A stretch of DNA of 64,000 nt from Elusimicrobiota bacterium. GTDB taxonomy: Bacteria > Elusimicrobiota > Elusimicrobia > Elusimicrobiales > UBA9959. The notes under the pieces were generated by a model, which searched no databases, was not told the origin of the DNA, and saw only the letters and a program-made list of their open reading frames with translations. Positions within the stretch are counted from its first letter, which is position 1; every line of letters begins with the position of its first letter. The DNA lies in NCBI GenBank assembly GCA_003450815.1, contig DMES01000077.1, forward strand, positions 135,456 to 199,455, written 5' to 3'. Made by a program: the position numbers and the translations under genes. Positions 47,036 to 56,254 of this stretch are shown piece by piece.

Positions 47036-47037
47036 AA

Positions 47038-47910
47038 ATGATCATAGTTAAATTGGTGGGCGGACTAGGGAACCAGATGTTTCAGTATGCACTGGGACGG
47101 CGCCTGTCCGTTAAGAATAACCTGCCGCTAAAGTTTGACATCTCATACCTTGGCAAGGCCAATAGACCCTTTACCTACAGGCTGGAGCATTTAAATACAG
47201 CCGGAACGGTGGCTACTGCCGGCGAAATAGCGCGGCTTAAATGCGGGAGCGGCCTTAAGGCGGTTATTGCCGGCCTGCTGGGATACCCCCGGTATAGCGA
47301 TCGCTATGTTAAAGAAAACGGTCTGCGCTTCCAGGAAAGCGTTCTTAACCTCAAGGGCGGCGCGTATCTGGACGGCTACTGGGGAAACGAAAAATACTTT
47401 ACCGATATCAGGGATATCTTATTGGCTGAGTTTACCGTGAAAGCGGCGCTTGACGGAGAAAATAAAAGGATAGCGGAGCTGATCGCCGCCACAAACTCAG
47501 TGAGCCTTCATGTAAGAAGAGGGGATTATGTGTCCGACCCCGGCGCCGCCCGGGTGCTGGGAACATGCCCGCTGGACTACTACTCAAAAGCGGTGGAGCT
47601 GATCTGCGCCAAAGCCCCTGACCCTCATTTTTTCGTGTTTTCCGACGACCAGGCCTGGGTAAAAGACAATATAAAGATCGCGCTTCATCAGGTTACCTAT
47701 GTCGATCATAATGACGGAGAGCACGAGTTCGAGGATTTGCGCCTTATGACGCTCTGCAGGCATAATATCATCGCAAACAGCAGTTTCAGCTGGTGGGGGG
47801 CTTGGCTTAACAAAAAAAACCATAAGACTGTATTAGCGCCGGCGAAATGGTTTGTGGATCCAACTATTAATGCTTCGGATTTTATACCCCCATCATGGAC
47901 AAAAATATGA
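47038..47910 (+). CDS. GT11 alpha-1,2-fucosyltransferase-like glycosyltransferase
   Basis: A 290-residue GT11 enzyme. The N-terminus has the family start IIVKLVGGLGNQMFQYALGR. The donor-binding motif is SLHVRRGDYV (near residue 160), and the C-terminal motif is NSSFSWWGAWLN. GT11 enzymes usually move L-fucose from GDP-fucose in an alpha-1,2 link. Close relatives may also use GDP-colitose, which fits the two genes just upstream. It begins 2 bases after the previous stop. The next 93 bases (47911-48003) are AT-rich, with no gene. Confidence 0.93.
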   Translation: MIIVKLVGGLGNQMFQYALGRRLSVKNNLPLKFDISYLGKANRPFTYRLEHLNTAGTVATAGEIARLKCGSGLKAVIAGLLGYPRYSDRYVKENGLRFQESVLNLKGGAYLDGYWGNEKYFTDIRDILLAEFTVKAALDGENKRIAELIAATNSVSLHVRRGDYVSDPGAARVLGTCPLDYYSKAVELICAKAPDPHFFVFSDDQAWVKDNIKIALHQVTYVDHNDGEHEFEDLRLMTLCRHNIIANSSFSWWGAWLNKKNHKTVLAPAKWFVDPTINASDFIPPSWTKI

Positions 47911-48003
47911 TTTGGAAACTATCGGTGGCGTAATTTTATAAAATTACTACTACATATTTGATACAAGCAAAGCCTTAAATATTAGATTTAAAGGAACTTC
48001 GAT

Positions 48004-49137
48004 ATGAGGCGTGATAATTCTGAAAACACCCCTGTTTATGTTACCCAACCAGACTTGCCCCCTCTTGAAGAGTTTACCGCGTCCCTGAAGCAGATATGGG
48101 GCAATAAATGGCTGACCAACGGCGGGCCATTCCACCAGAAGTTTGAGGAGGCGATAGCGGAGTATCTGGGGGTTAAATATATTTCTGTTTTTTCGAATGG
48201 AACGCTTGCATTGGTGAGCGCGCTGCAGGCATTGCGTATTACCGGAGAGGTAATTACGACTCCTTTCAGTTTTGTGGCTACAACCCATTCTATCTGGTGG
48301 AATAATATTAAGCCTGTTTTTGCAGATATCGAGCCTGGTTTTTTCAATCTTGACCCCGAAAAAGTCGAAGCGGCTATTACCCCGCAAACCACGGCTATCA
48401 TGCCGGTCCATGTGTATGGCAATCCGTGTGATGTGGAGAAATTGCGGAAAATAGCCGATACCTATGGGCTGAAGCTAATTTATGATGCCGCTCACGCGTT
48501 CGGCGTTAAAAAAAACGGCAGTTCGATCCTTAACTTCGGTGACCTCGTGACACTTAGTTTCCATGCCACAAAAGTGTTTAATACTGTTGAAGGCGGCGCC
48601 ATTATCTGCCGTGATGAAAAGATGAAGCAGAGAATCGATTTTTTAAAAAATTTTGGATATGCCGGTGAGACCACGGTTATTGAGCCCGGCATTAACGCCA
48701 AAATGAACGAGCTTCAGGCGGCTTACGGGCTGCTGCAGCTGAAATATGTAGATAGTTATATAGCCAAGCGTAAAACAATTTCCAAAAAATACAGGGTGCA
48801 ATTGGAGGGTATAAAGGGAATCAGGCTATTGCAGGACATAGAGGGGGTGGAGCATAATTATTCCTATTTTCCCATTCTAATCGATTCCCAGGGATTCGGC
48901 AGGACCAGGGATGAGCTTAACGAGGAGCTGAAAAAACATAATATTTTTGCACGGAAATATTTCTATCCCCTTATCAGCCAATTCCCGACTTACAGGGGAT
49001 TGTCCTCTGCAAAGCATGAAAATCTTCCCATTGCGGAGAAAGCGGCAAAAGAAGTTTTGTGCCTGCCGATTTACCCCGCCCTTGAGCTGGACAGCATTGA
49101 CTTGATTTGCAGCATTATCAGGGAGTATGGTGTATGA
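48004..49137 (+). CDS. DegT/DnrJ/EryC1 family sugar aminotransferase
   Basis: A 377-residue PLP aminotransferase. Motifs are ISVFSNGTLALVSALQ, LIYDAAHAFGVK and LSFHATKVFNTVEGGA with PLP Lys190. The pattern of the N-terminus (VYVTQPDLPPLEEF) and the LSFHATKVFNT motif are like those of enzymes that make 4-amino- or 3-amino-dideoxy sugars (VioA or FdtB groups). The choice between them is uncertain. Its stop overlaps the wbqC-like gene by 4 bases. From here to about 53.3 kb the genes become more AT-rich. Confidence 0.88.
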   Translation: MRRDNSENTPVYVTQPDLPPLEEFTASLKQIWGNKWLTNGGPFHQKFEEAIAEYLGVKYISVFSNGTLALVSALQALRITGEVITTPFSFVATTHSIWWNNIKPVFADIEPGFFNLDPEKVEAAITPQTTAIMPVHVYGNPCDVEKLRKIADTYGLKLIYDAAHAFGVKKNGSSILNFGDLVTLSFHATKVFNTVEGGAIICRDEKMKQRIDFLKNFGYAGETTVIEPGINAKMNELQAAYGLLQLKYVDSYIAKRKTISKKYRVQLEGIKGIRLLQDIEGVEHNYSYFPILIDSQGFGRTRDELNEELKKHNIFARKYFYPLISQFPTYRGLSSAKHENLPIAEKAAKEVLCLPIYPALELDSIDLICSIIREYGV

Positions 49138-49838
49138 AAGTTGCTATCATGCAGCCATATTTCTTTCCGTATATCGGGTATTTCCAATTAATGAATGCGG
49201 TTGATAAATTTATCATTTACGATAATATTGAATTTACAAAGAAGGGGTGGATTAATCGCAATAGAATTATGATTAATGGGAAAGATTTTTATATCACTCT
49301 TCCCTTGAAAAAAGATTCGGACTTTTTAGATGTAAAAGACAGATATTTGGCTGATATCTGGTCTGTGGATAAAGAAAAGATGTTGAATAGGATAACAGGA
49401 GCCTATCGCAAAGCGCCGCATTTCAGCACGGTGTATCCCATGATAGAAAAATGCATTATTTTTGAGGATAACAATTTATTTAAATTCATCTTTAATTCGT
49501 TAACCGCGATAAAGGAGTATTTGGGCATACAGACTTCTTTTGTAGTCTCCTCAACTGTGCCGATTGACCACGCTTTAAGGGCTCAGGAAAAAGTTATAGC
49601 CATCTGTAAAGCAATGAAGGCAGATGCCTATTTGAATCCTATTGGAGGGCTTCAGCTTTATAACTTAAAAGATTTTAAAACAGAAGGCATAGATTTACAT
49701 TTCATTAAGTCAACTGAATGCCCATACAAGCAATACAGTAACGACTTTGTTCCCTGGTTGTCAATAATCGATGTGATGATGTTCAATACGAAAGAAAAAA
49801 TACGAGAATATCTGGCTTACGGATATGAGCTCGTGTAG
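49134..49838 (+). CDS. WbqC-family protein
   Basis: A 234-residue member of the WbqC family, found in many surface-polysaccharide and aminoglycan loci and not firmly assigned. The N-terminal MQPYFFPYIGYFQLMNAVDKFIIYD and WINRNRIMINGKDFYITLP are family signatures. The end (YKQYSNDFVPWLSIIDVMMFN) is typical too. The start overlaps the DegT gene (ATGA). The adjacent DegT gene suggests a shared amino-sugar pathway, with WbqC perhaps in N-acyl transfer or a related step. That is an inference. Confidence 0.88.
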   Translation: MKVAIMQPYFFPYIGYFQLMNAVDKFIIYDNIEFTKKGWINRNRIMINGKDFYITLPLKKDSDFLDVKDRYLADIWSVDKEKMLNRITGAYRKAPHFSTVYPMIEKCIIFEDNNLFKFIFNSLTAIKEYLGIQTSFVVSSTVPIDHALRAQEKVIAICKAMKADAYLNPIGGLQLYNLKDFKTEGIDLHFIKSTECPYKQYSNDFVPWLSIIDVMMFNTKEKIREYLAYGYELV

Positions 49839-49879
49839 TGGCCCGATAGCGTGTTTGATTTGCGCAAATACGTTCGCGC

Positions 49880-51205
49880 ATGTGGATTGGTGTGATTGTG
49901 AGTATGATGTGTATGATTGATAGGAAAATAAAGATACTGATATTTCCAGCAGGATCAGAAATAGGGCTGGAGATTTACAATGCTTTACGGTATAACCTTC
50001 ATCTAGAGGTGTTCGGCGCATCAGCAAAATCAGACCATGCTGGTTATGTATATGATAAGCGCCACTATACTGAGGGCTCCTTTAATGTGAACACCCCCGG
50101 TTTTATAAGCCGGTTTAACGTGCTCTTAAAAAAATTGGATATTGATTTAATACTACCCACGCATGATACAGTAACCTTGTTTTTAGCGAAACATGCTCAA
50201 CAAATATGCGCAAAAACCATCACTTCGCCATTCGAAACCGCTCTAATTGCTCGGGAAAAACGGCTGACCTATGATCGTTTCAAAAAATTTGATTTTTGTC
50301 CAAAAATATATTCTTATCCATTTGTGGATGTTGTGTTTCCTGTTTTTTTGAAGCCTAATATCGGTGAGGGAGGTAAAAAAACATGTTTAGTTACAAATAT
50401 TCAGGAATTGTTGTCTAATCTAAAGGCTGATAAGGAATTAATACCCTGTGAGTATTTGCCAGGAGAAGAATTAAGTGTCGACTGTTTTTCTAATTATGGT
50501 GGCGAACTTATATTCGTTGGGCCCAGAACACGTGAACGGATTACTATGGGGATTTCATTCAGATCCTCCGCGGTTGCTTTAACACCAGAAATACAAAGAA
50601 TAGCCAAAGCGATAAATTCTTCAGTCAAGATACGCGGGGCCTGGTTTTTTCAAATAAAAAAAGATAAAAAAAACAAATGGAAACTTTTGGAATTTGCTGT
50701 CAGACAGGCCAGTACGATGGGGCTTTATCGGCAAGTGGGGATTAACTTCGCACTTTTAAGCATTTTTGATGCAATGGGCGTAAAGGTATCAATACTTAAA
50801 AATAACTATAGCATAGGTTTGGATCGGTGTCTCATGAATCGATACCATTCTGATTTGCAATATCGTAGGGTGTATATTGACTTTGATGATACTATCGTAA
50901 TAGGAAATAAAGTTAATTTGGCCGCAGTTTCGTTTCTATACCAATGTAAAAACAAGGGGGTTCGCGTATGCCTACTAACAAAGCATGTGGCCGACCTAGC
51001 GGACAGCCTCAAGAGATATGCATTGGCTGAAAACTTGTTTGATGAAATAGTGGTGATAAAACCAAATGACGATAAATGCAGATATATAAAACCGGAAGGC
51101 GCTATTTTTATAGATAATTATTTTTTTGACCGCCTAAAAGCAAGCCGAAAATTAAGCGTCCCTGTTTTTGACGTGGACGCAATTGAGTCGTTGCTCACCG
51201 ATTAG
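49880..51205 (+). CDS. ATP-grasp ligase fused to a HAD-like domain
   Basis: A protein of up to 441 residues with two domains. The N-terminal part (to about residue 310) is an ATP-grasp ligase: the pre-ATP-grasp sequence LIFPAGSEIGLEIYNALR, then FPVFLKPNIGEGGKKTC for the ATP-binding loop and KLLEFAVRQASTMGL for the metal site. The C-terminal part (from about residue 330) is HAD-like: YIDFDDTIV, VCLLTKHV, NDDKCRYI and AIFIDNYFFD. ATP-grasp enzymes join a carboxylate to an amine or thiol via acyl phosphate. Several start codons lie within 35 bases (49880, 49904, 49907, 49913); 49913 is equally plausible. It precedes two tandem beta-propeller genes. The substrate is unknown. Confidence 0.75.
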   Translation: MWIGVIVSMMCMIDRKIKILIFPAGSEIGLEIYNALRYNLHLEVFGASAKSDHAGYVYDKRHYTEGSFNVNTPGFISRFNVLLKKLDIDLILPTHDTVTLFLAKHAQQICAKTITSPFETALIAREKRLTYDRFKKFDFCPKIYSYPFVDVVFPVFLKPNIGEGGKKTCLVTNIQELLSNLKADKELIPCEYLPGEELSVDCFSNYGGELIFVGPRTRERITMGISFRSSAVALTPEIQRIAKAINSSVKIRGAWFFQIKKDKKNKWKLLEFAVRQASTMGLYRQVGINFALLSIFDAMGVKVSILKNNYSIGLDRCLMNRYHSDLQYRRVYIDFDDTIVIGNKVNLAAVSFLYQCKNKGVRVCLLTKHVADLADSLKRYALAENLFDEIVVIKPNDDKCRYIKPEGAIFIDNYFFDRLKASRKLSVPVFDVDAIESLLTD

Positions 51206-51215
51206 TGGGGTATTT

Positions 51216-52169
51216 ATGTTTAGATGGAAAAAAATGGGCAAGATTTTTGACCCTACGGAAGTTCAGGGGATTTGGTGGATGAAAGAATTTGCGCAGGCTC
51301 CCGCCGTTCTCATTTGCGACAGTTTTGTCAGGGTCTATTTTTCATGCAGGCCGCTACCGGAGCCAATGGGAATGGTGTGCAGTTATATCGGGTATGTGGA
51401 CCTGGATAGAAATGATTTATTCAAGGTCATTAATATCTCCAAGAAACCTGTTTTGGGGTTGGGGGACAAAGGGGCATTTGATGAATTTGGCACTATGCCT
51501 ATATCCATAATTCGGGATGGGCGCCGGATTTTGGCGTATTATGGAGGGTGGACTCGTTGCGAATCAGTGCCTTTTAATATTGCTATCGGCCTTGCTGTAA
51601 GCTGTGACAATGGAGACACCTTTACAAAAGCAGGTAATGGGCCGCTCCTCTCCTTTACCCCGGATGAACCTTTTCTTGTAGGAGTTCCCAAAATCAGAAG
51701 ATTTAATAATACTTGGTATTTATGGTATACCGCAGGCAAGAAATGGATATCGGTTGACGGTAAACCAGAAGCTGTTTATAAAATACGCATGGCATCGTCG
51801 GTGGACGGCCTTACCTGGAAACGTGTCAATCGGGATATCTTGCCGGATAAACTGGACGAGAACGAAGCTCAGGCTAGTCCAGACGTGTTTGAGTTTGGTG
51901 GGCGGTATCACATGTTTTTTTGTTATCGGTATACCTCTGACTTCAGGAAAAATAGCAGTAGAGGATATCGAATAGGATATGCAGTTTCAAGTGACTTGTT
52001 TCTTTGGGAACGGGATGACGCGAAGGCTGGGATAAATATTTCTGAAAGCGGTTGGGATTCTGAAATGGTTTCTTTCCCGCATGTTTTTAGTTTGGACGGG
52101 GCTACTTATATGTTTTATCTTGGAAATGCGTTTGGTCGTTTTGGATTTGGAGCCGCTAAACTTATATGA
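51216..52169 (+). CDS. GH43/GH130-like five-bladed beta-propeller protein (copy 1)
   Basis: A 317-residue cytoplasmic protein (no signal peptide) with the repeat pattern of a five-bladed beta-propeller, as in GH43, GH32 or GH130 enzymes. Repeated stretches include FVRVYFSCRP, YVDLD, IGLAVSCDNGDTF, WYLWYTAGKKW and FEFGGRYHMFFCYRY. Acidic residues suited to an active site occur in AFDEFGTMP and ENEAQASP. The end (YMFYLGNAFGRFGFGAAKL) mirrors copy 2. It overlaps copy 2 by 4 bases. In a synthesis locus it may be a phosphorylase, a trimming enzyme or a transferase; none of these is proven. Start chosen at ATG 51216, ten bases after the previous stop. Confidence 0.68.
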   Translation: MFRWKKMGKIFDPTEVQGIWWMKEFAQAPAVLICDSFVRVYFSCRPLPEPMGMVCSYIGYVDLDRNDLFKVINISKKPVLGLGDKGAFDEFGTMPISIIRDGRRILAYYGGWTRCESVPFNIAIGLAVSCDNGDTFTKAGNGPLLSFTPDEPFLVGVPKIRRFNNTWYLWYTAGKKWISVDGKPEAVYKIRMASSVDGLTWKRVNRDILPDKLDENEAQASPDVFEFGGRYHMFFCYRYTSDFRKNSSRGYRIGYAVSSDLFLWERDDAKAGINISESGWDSEMVSFPHVFSLDGATYMFYLGNAFGRFGFGAAKLI

Positions 52170-53122
52170 AATGGGAAAAAATCGGCAAAATATTTGATCC
52201 TTCCGAACATGGCTTGATAAATAATTGCTACGAGTATGCCCAATCGCCGCAGGCGCTGGTTTTCTCTGATTTTGTGAGAGTGTATTTTTCAACGAGGGCA
52301 AGGGATCATGTCGGGAAATATCTAAGCCATATTGCCTATGTTGATTTCACTAAGGATTTTAAAAGAATAATAGGTGTTTCAAAAAAAGAAGTCATTCCTC
52401 TTGGTAAAATTGGGTGTTTTGACGAACATGGTATTTTCCCAATGAATGTCCTTTGGGTCGGTGATAAAGTGTTTGCATATACCAGTGGCATTTCCCGCAG
52501 GAAATCTGTGTCCGTTGAGACTTCTATCGGTATGGCAATAAGCGAGGATAAAGGGGAAACTTTCAAAAAATTGGGTGATGGCCCTGTTTTATCAGCGTCC
52601 TCAGAGGAGCCGTTTTTAGTAGGAGATCCTTTTGTGCAGCACTCAGGTAAAAAGTTCCATATGTGGTATATTTATGGAGTGTCATGGAAGGTGTCTTGTG
52701 TAAGTGATGAACCGGAGCGGGTATATAAAATAGGCCACGCTGTTTCTTTTGGTGACGGTATCGTTTGGCAGAAAGAAGGGAAGCAGATTGTTCCCGACAA
52801 GTTTAAAGATGAGTGTCAGGCGCTTCCCACAGTGGTTGATATAGATTGCACTTCTCATATGCTTTTTTGTTACAGACATGCGACTGATTTCCGAAAAAAC
52901 CATGTGCGGGGCTATCATATAGGCTATGCGTATTCAACGGATAAATTAAATTGGATAAGAGATGACTCTCAGGCCGGTATTGTAGGGTCACTTGGACAAT
53001 GGGATTCGGATATGCAGTGCTATCCGCACCTTTTTAAATGTGACAAAAAAGTATATTTGCTGTATAATGGCAATGAATTCGGGCATTTTGGTTTCGGCCT
53101 TGCCATATTAAAAAACTGCTGA
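52166..53122 (+). CDS. GH43/GH130-like five-bladed beta-propeller protein (copy 2)
   Basis: A 318-residue paralogue of the preceding protein. They share the start pattern (WKKMGKIFDP / WEKIGKIFDP), the middle (EEPFLVGDP), CYRHATDFRKN versus CYRYTSDFRKN, and the end (GNEFGHFGFGLA). The overlap ATGA with copy 1 means they are translated together. Residue-level identity is moderate, so the duplication is old and the copies may differ in substrate or form a heterodimer. Like copy 1 it lacks a signal peptide and acts in the cytoplasm. The following 208 bases (53123-53330) hold no gene and only weak self-pairing (GGAACA to TGTTCC). Confidence 0.68.
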   Translation: MKWEKIGKIFDPSEHGLINNCYEYAQSPQALVFSDFVRVYFSTRARDHVGKYLSHIAYVDFTKDFKRIIGVSKKEVIPLGKIGCFDEHGIFPMNVLWVGDKVFAYTSGISRRKSVSVETSIGMAISEDKGETFKKLGDGPVLSASSEEPFLVGDPFVQHSGKKFHMWYIYGVSWKVSCVSDEPERVYKIGHAVSFGDGIVWQKEGKQIVPDKFKDECQALPTVVDIDCTSHMLFCYRHATDFRKNHVRGYHIGYAYSTDKLNWIRDDSQAGIVGSLGQWDSDMQCYPHLFKCDKKVYLLYNGNEFGHFGFGLAILKNC

Positions 53123-53330
53123 TATACCGTGTGACTTGTGTCTAGTCGCTTTTAAACTCGCTGTGCAGCCGGAACAATACGGTAAAGCTGTTCCAATTAT
53201 TTAACTAATATCAGTTGGTGTAATAACCTGTTAAGCCATACTAAATTTGCAGAGATACTGTTCAGTGGGAAGGGCGCAATACAAAGATCTGGAATTTAAC
53301 GCATGAAAAGGTGTATAGGGCATTTCTTAA

Positions 53331-54326
53331 ATGGTAAAACCTATTGTTAGTATCGCGATGGTCACGTACAATCATGCGCCCTATATCGTTGAAGCGATTG
53401 AGGGGGTATTGAGGCAAAAAACTGGTTTTCCCATTGAACTCGTTATAGGTGATGATTACTCAACTGACCGGACGCGTGAAATTATTCTTGATTATCAAAA
53501 AAAAAATCCGGAAATCATCAGAATAATTCCATCGGATAAAAATGTTGGTGCAAAGAAGAATTTTTTTCGTACAACAAAAAGCTGTAGGGGGAAATACATC
53601 GCATTTTGTGAAGGTGATGATTATTGGCACCCAGCAGATAAGCTTCATAAGCAGGTGGAATATCTGGAAAGCCATCCAAAATGCGGATTGCTTTTTACTG
53701 ATTGCGATGTTTATTACGATGGAAGCGGTAAGGTTGATAAAAATTATAATAGGAGCAAAGGGTTCGTATCTCCAGTTAATTTAACCATTGAGCAAATAAT
53801 GGGGGATGGGCTTATTAAATGGACATGTACCGCCATAATTAGGCGAAGTCTGTTCGAGACCATTGTTGAAAGCGATCCAATATTGCATCAAAGCGGAAAA
53901 TTCCTAATGGGCGATACCCAGATTTGGACAGAGGCGGCATTGGTATCCGATGTCTTTTACATTCCGGAAACGTCAGCGACATATCGCCGTTTGGGCGAAT
54001 CTGCGTCAAGAAGTGATAACCCTGTAAAACGATGGCAATTTTGGAAATCAGCCGCTGAAATGAAGCTGTATTTGTGCGACAAGCATAAGCTCCCGGAAAA
54101 GATACGGCAAAAACAGGAAGCGGCCTGGTGCGATTTTTCGTTATGGCTGGCGTTTTACACACAAAACGCCGCGCTGGCCGAGGAAGTGCGAAAAAAGAAG
54201 GAAGCGTTTTCCTGGAAAGAATGGTTGCGTTATTTCGGGGCAAAAAACATAATGGTTTGGCACGCGTATCTAGCGGTAAGCAGATTTTGCGGCTTGTTTA
54301 GAAAAAAGAATGACCAGGCGCTGTAA
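53331..54326 (+). CDS. Family 2 glycosyltransferase
   Basis: A 331-residue GT2 enzyme with the GT-A fold. The N-terminus reads SIAMVTYNHAPYIVEAIEGVLRQ, followed by ELVIGDDYSTDRTREII. The metal-binding region is FCEGDDYW. The middle resembles that of LPS glycosyltransferases (KHIEYL-like KQVEYLESHPKCGLLFTD). The C-terminal third is basic and may bind the membrane. AT-rich at its start. It begins a run of glycosyltransferases that continues to 62125. The sugar is unknown. Confidence 0.9.
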   Translation: MVKPIVSIAMVTYNHAPYIVEAIEGVLRQKTGFPIELVIGDDYSTDRTREIILDYQKKNPEIIRIIPSDKNVGAKKNFFRTTKSCRGKYIAFCEGDDYWHPADKLHKQVEYLESHPKCGLLFTDCDVYYDGSGKVDKNYNRSKGFVSPVNLTIEQIMGDGLIKWTCTAIIRRSLFETIVESDPILHQSGKFLMGDTQIWTEAALVSDVFYIPETSATYRRLGESASRSDNPVKRWQFWKSAAEMKLYLCDKHKLPEKIRQKQEAAWCDFSLWLAFYTQNAALAEEVRKKKEAFSWKEWLRYFGAKNIMVWHAYLAVSRFCGLFRKKNDQAL

Positions 54327-54373
54327 ATACAGTCCAATGCTAGTAGTGTTTTGTGAAAATTATCTCAGAATTT

Positions 54374-55333
54374 ATGAATTCACAGCCGCTGGTAAGCGTT
54401 ATTGTGCCTGTCTACGACCGGCGTGAATATATCCGTGAAGCTCTTGCGAGCGCTTTTGCGCAAAGCTATAAAAATCTTGAGGTAATCGTTGTCGATGACG
54501 GTTCTTCAGTCGATATCGCTGATTGTCTCCGCGGGTGTGCGGGGAAAATAAAATATTTCACTCAACCGCATTCGGGCCCTTCCGCGGCAAGAAATACGGG
54601 CGCAAAGAACGCCTCGGGTAAATATCTGGCTTTTTTGGACGATGATGATTTGTTTGAGCCAGGCAAACTTGAAGACCAGGTCCGGCTGATGGAGGCTCAT
54701 CCGGACGCCGGATTTTGCTATTCCGCATATTACTGCTTTTTGCCCGATAAAAAGAAAACTGTCGTGATCCCGAAAGCGCAGGCGTTTCCCGCGGAGCGAT
54801 TCGCGGAGATATATTTTCTGCATACGGACATCACCATGCCGTCTTTATTGCTCAGGAAAGACCGTTTTATTTCCGCGGGGCTTTTTGATGAGAAAATTGT
54901 CTATAACGAGGATGCGGATCTCTGGCTGCGTTTGGCCGCCAGATATCCGGTTATTTATTCGCCCCGTCCTTCTGCCGGCGTAAGAATTCATTCTGCCCGG
55001 TTGAGCTACAGAAATCCTCTTATGCTTCAAGGGCTTATTGGCGTGCTGGAATCGGCTTTGCGGCGCCAACCGGAGCTGGGGAAGGTACTGGGGCGGGAAG
55101 CGGATAAAAAGATAGCGTATCTTACCTATCTCCTAGGATGGGCTTATCTGGTCAAAAACGAGAAAGCGTGCGCATTGGCTGCTTTTAAAGCCTACCGTGA
55201 CTCTAAGCATGGCAGGCATTCAAGGCTTTGGATGAACGCCCTTTTATTTATCGCGGAGAGAGTAAAACCAGCTGTTCTGGCCGCCGGTTACGCTAAGCTT
55301 ATCGGCATCAAAAACAAACTGCATGGCACATAA
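54374..55333 (+). CDS. Family 2 glycosyltransferase
   Basis: A GT2 enzyme of about 319 residues. Motifs are VSVIVPVYDRREYIREALASAF, LEVIVVDDGSSVDIADC and LAFLDDDDLFEPGKLEDQ, which hold the two acidic metal and nucleotide sites. The catalytic-base region is YNEDADLWLRLAARYP. A GTG at 54353 would add seven residues; I prefer the ATG at 54374 because homology begins there. The stop overlaps the next gene by 11 bases. Sugar specificity is unknown. Confidence 0.9.
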   Translation: MNSQPLVSVIVPVYDRREYIREALASAFAQSYKNLEVIVVDDGSSVDIADCLRGCAGKIKYFTQPHSGPSAARNTGAKNASGKYLAFLDDDDLFEPGKLEDQVRLMEAHPDAGFCYSAYYCFLPDKKKTVVIPKAQAFPAERFAEIYFLHTDITMPSLLLRKDRFISAGLFDEKIVYNEDADLWLRLAARYPVIYSPRPSAGVRIHSARLSYRNPLMLQGLIGVLESALRRQPELGKVLGREADKKIAYLTYLLGWAYLVKNEKACALAAFKAYRDSKHGRHSRLWMNALLFIAERVKPAVLAAGYAKLIGIKNKLHGT

Positions 55334-56252
55334 AACAGGCGTAGTGCTGGTAAATTGGAACGGGAGCGAATTCACTGTCCCGTGCATCCGGTCCTTGCTG
55401 CTTGGCAGCGTCAGGCCTGATAAGATAGTGGTGGTGGACAACGCGTCCGCTGATGATTCTATACCCAGGATATCCGCTGAATTTCCGGATACAGTTTTTA
55501 TTAAAAATACCGAGAACAGGGGTTTTGCGGCCGCCAATAATCAGGGTATAAAGTTATTGCTAGATTCCGGGGCGGATTTCGTGTGGATACTGAACAATGA
55601 TACGGTCGTTTCAGGTGATTGTCTCAAAAATTTGATAGCCGCCGCGGATTCGTATCCGCAGATCGCCGGTTTTTCCGGAAAAATATTCAGGGATTCCGGT
55701 CCGGAGCTGTTGTGGTACGCCGGCGCGTATAGGCATCCCTTGCACGCAGCCCCCAAACATATCCTGCAAGCCACGCTCGATCCGCAGGCGGTTAACGGCG
55801 GCGTTGAGGTCCCGTTTATTTCGGGATGCTGCATGTTTATTCCCTCATGGGGATTACGCAAACATGGCGGATTTATCGAGAAATATATCGCGTATTATGA
55901 GGATAGTGAATGGTGCTGGCGTGCGACAAACAGTGGCGCAAAGCTTTGCTATGTGCCCGATGCCGCTTTAACGCATAAAGTGTCGGCTAGCGTGAAGAAA
56001 AACAACAAATCCGCTGATACTTTATGGTTTGTTAGGTATCTTATGAACCGCAATCAGCTGTGGACGGTGCGGCTTCGCGCGAAAAACATCCCGCATAAAA
56101 TTGTTTTTCTCGCCTTCAATATTCTTATACAGGTCAGGGATATCATATCGTATATCTGCCGCGGACAGTTGAAAAACGCGCTTTTGATGTGTAGAAGCCT
56201 TTGCGCGGGGCTGTTTCAGGCTGTTCCTGAGGATCTTCCAGTTTGGGACTGA
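55323..56252 (+). CDS. Family 2 glycosyltransferase (rhamnosyltransferase-like)
   Basis: A 309-residue GT2 enzyme of the type often called rhamnosyltransferase. Motifs are VVLVNWNGSEFTVPCIRSLL, IVVVDNASADDSIPRI, NRGFAAANNQGI, FVWILNNDTVV and YYEDSEWCWRATNSG. A C-terminal basic, hydrophobic segment (KIVFLAFNILIQVRDIISYICRG) may anchor it to the membrane. It overlaps the preceding gene by 11 bases. The next ATG follows two bases after its stop. No rhamnose synthesis genes are seen, so the donor is open. Confidence 0.9.
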   Translation: MAHKTGVVLVNWNGSEFTVPCIRSLLLGSVRPDKIVVVDNASADDSIPRISAEFPDTVFIKNTENRGFAAANNQGIKLLLDSGADFVWILNNDTVVSGDCLKNLIAAADSYPQIAGFSGKIFRDSGPELLWYAGAYRHPLHAAPKHILQATLDPQAVNGGVEVPFISGCCMFIPSWGLRKHGGFIEKYIAYYEDSEWCWRATNSGAKLCYVPDAALTHKVSASVKKNNKSADTLWFVRYLMNRNQLWTVRLRAKNIPHKIVFLAFNILIQVRDIISYICRGQLKNALLMCRSLCAGLFQAVPEDLPVWD

Positions 56253-56254
56253 AT

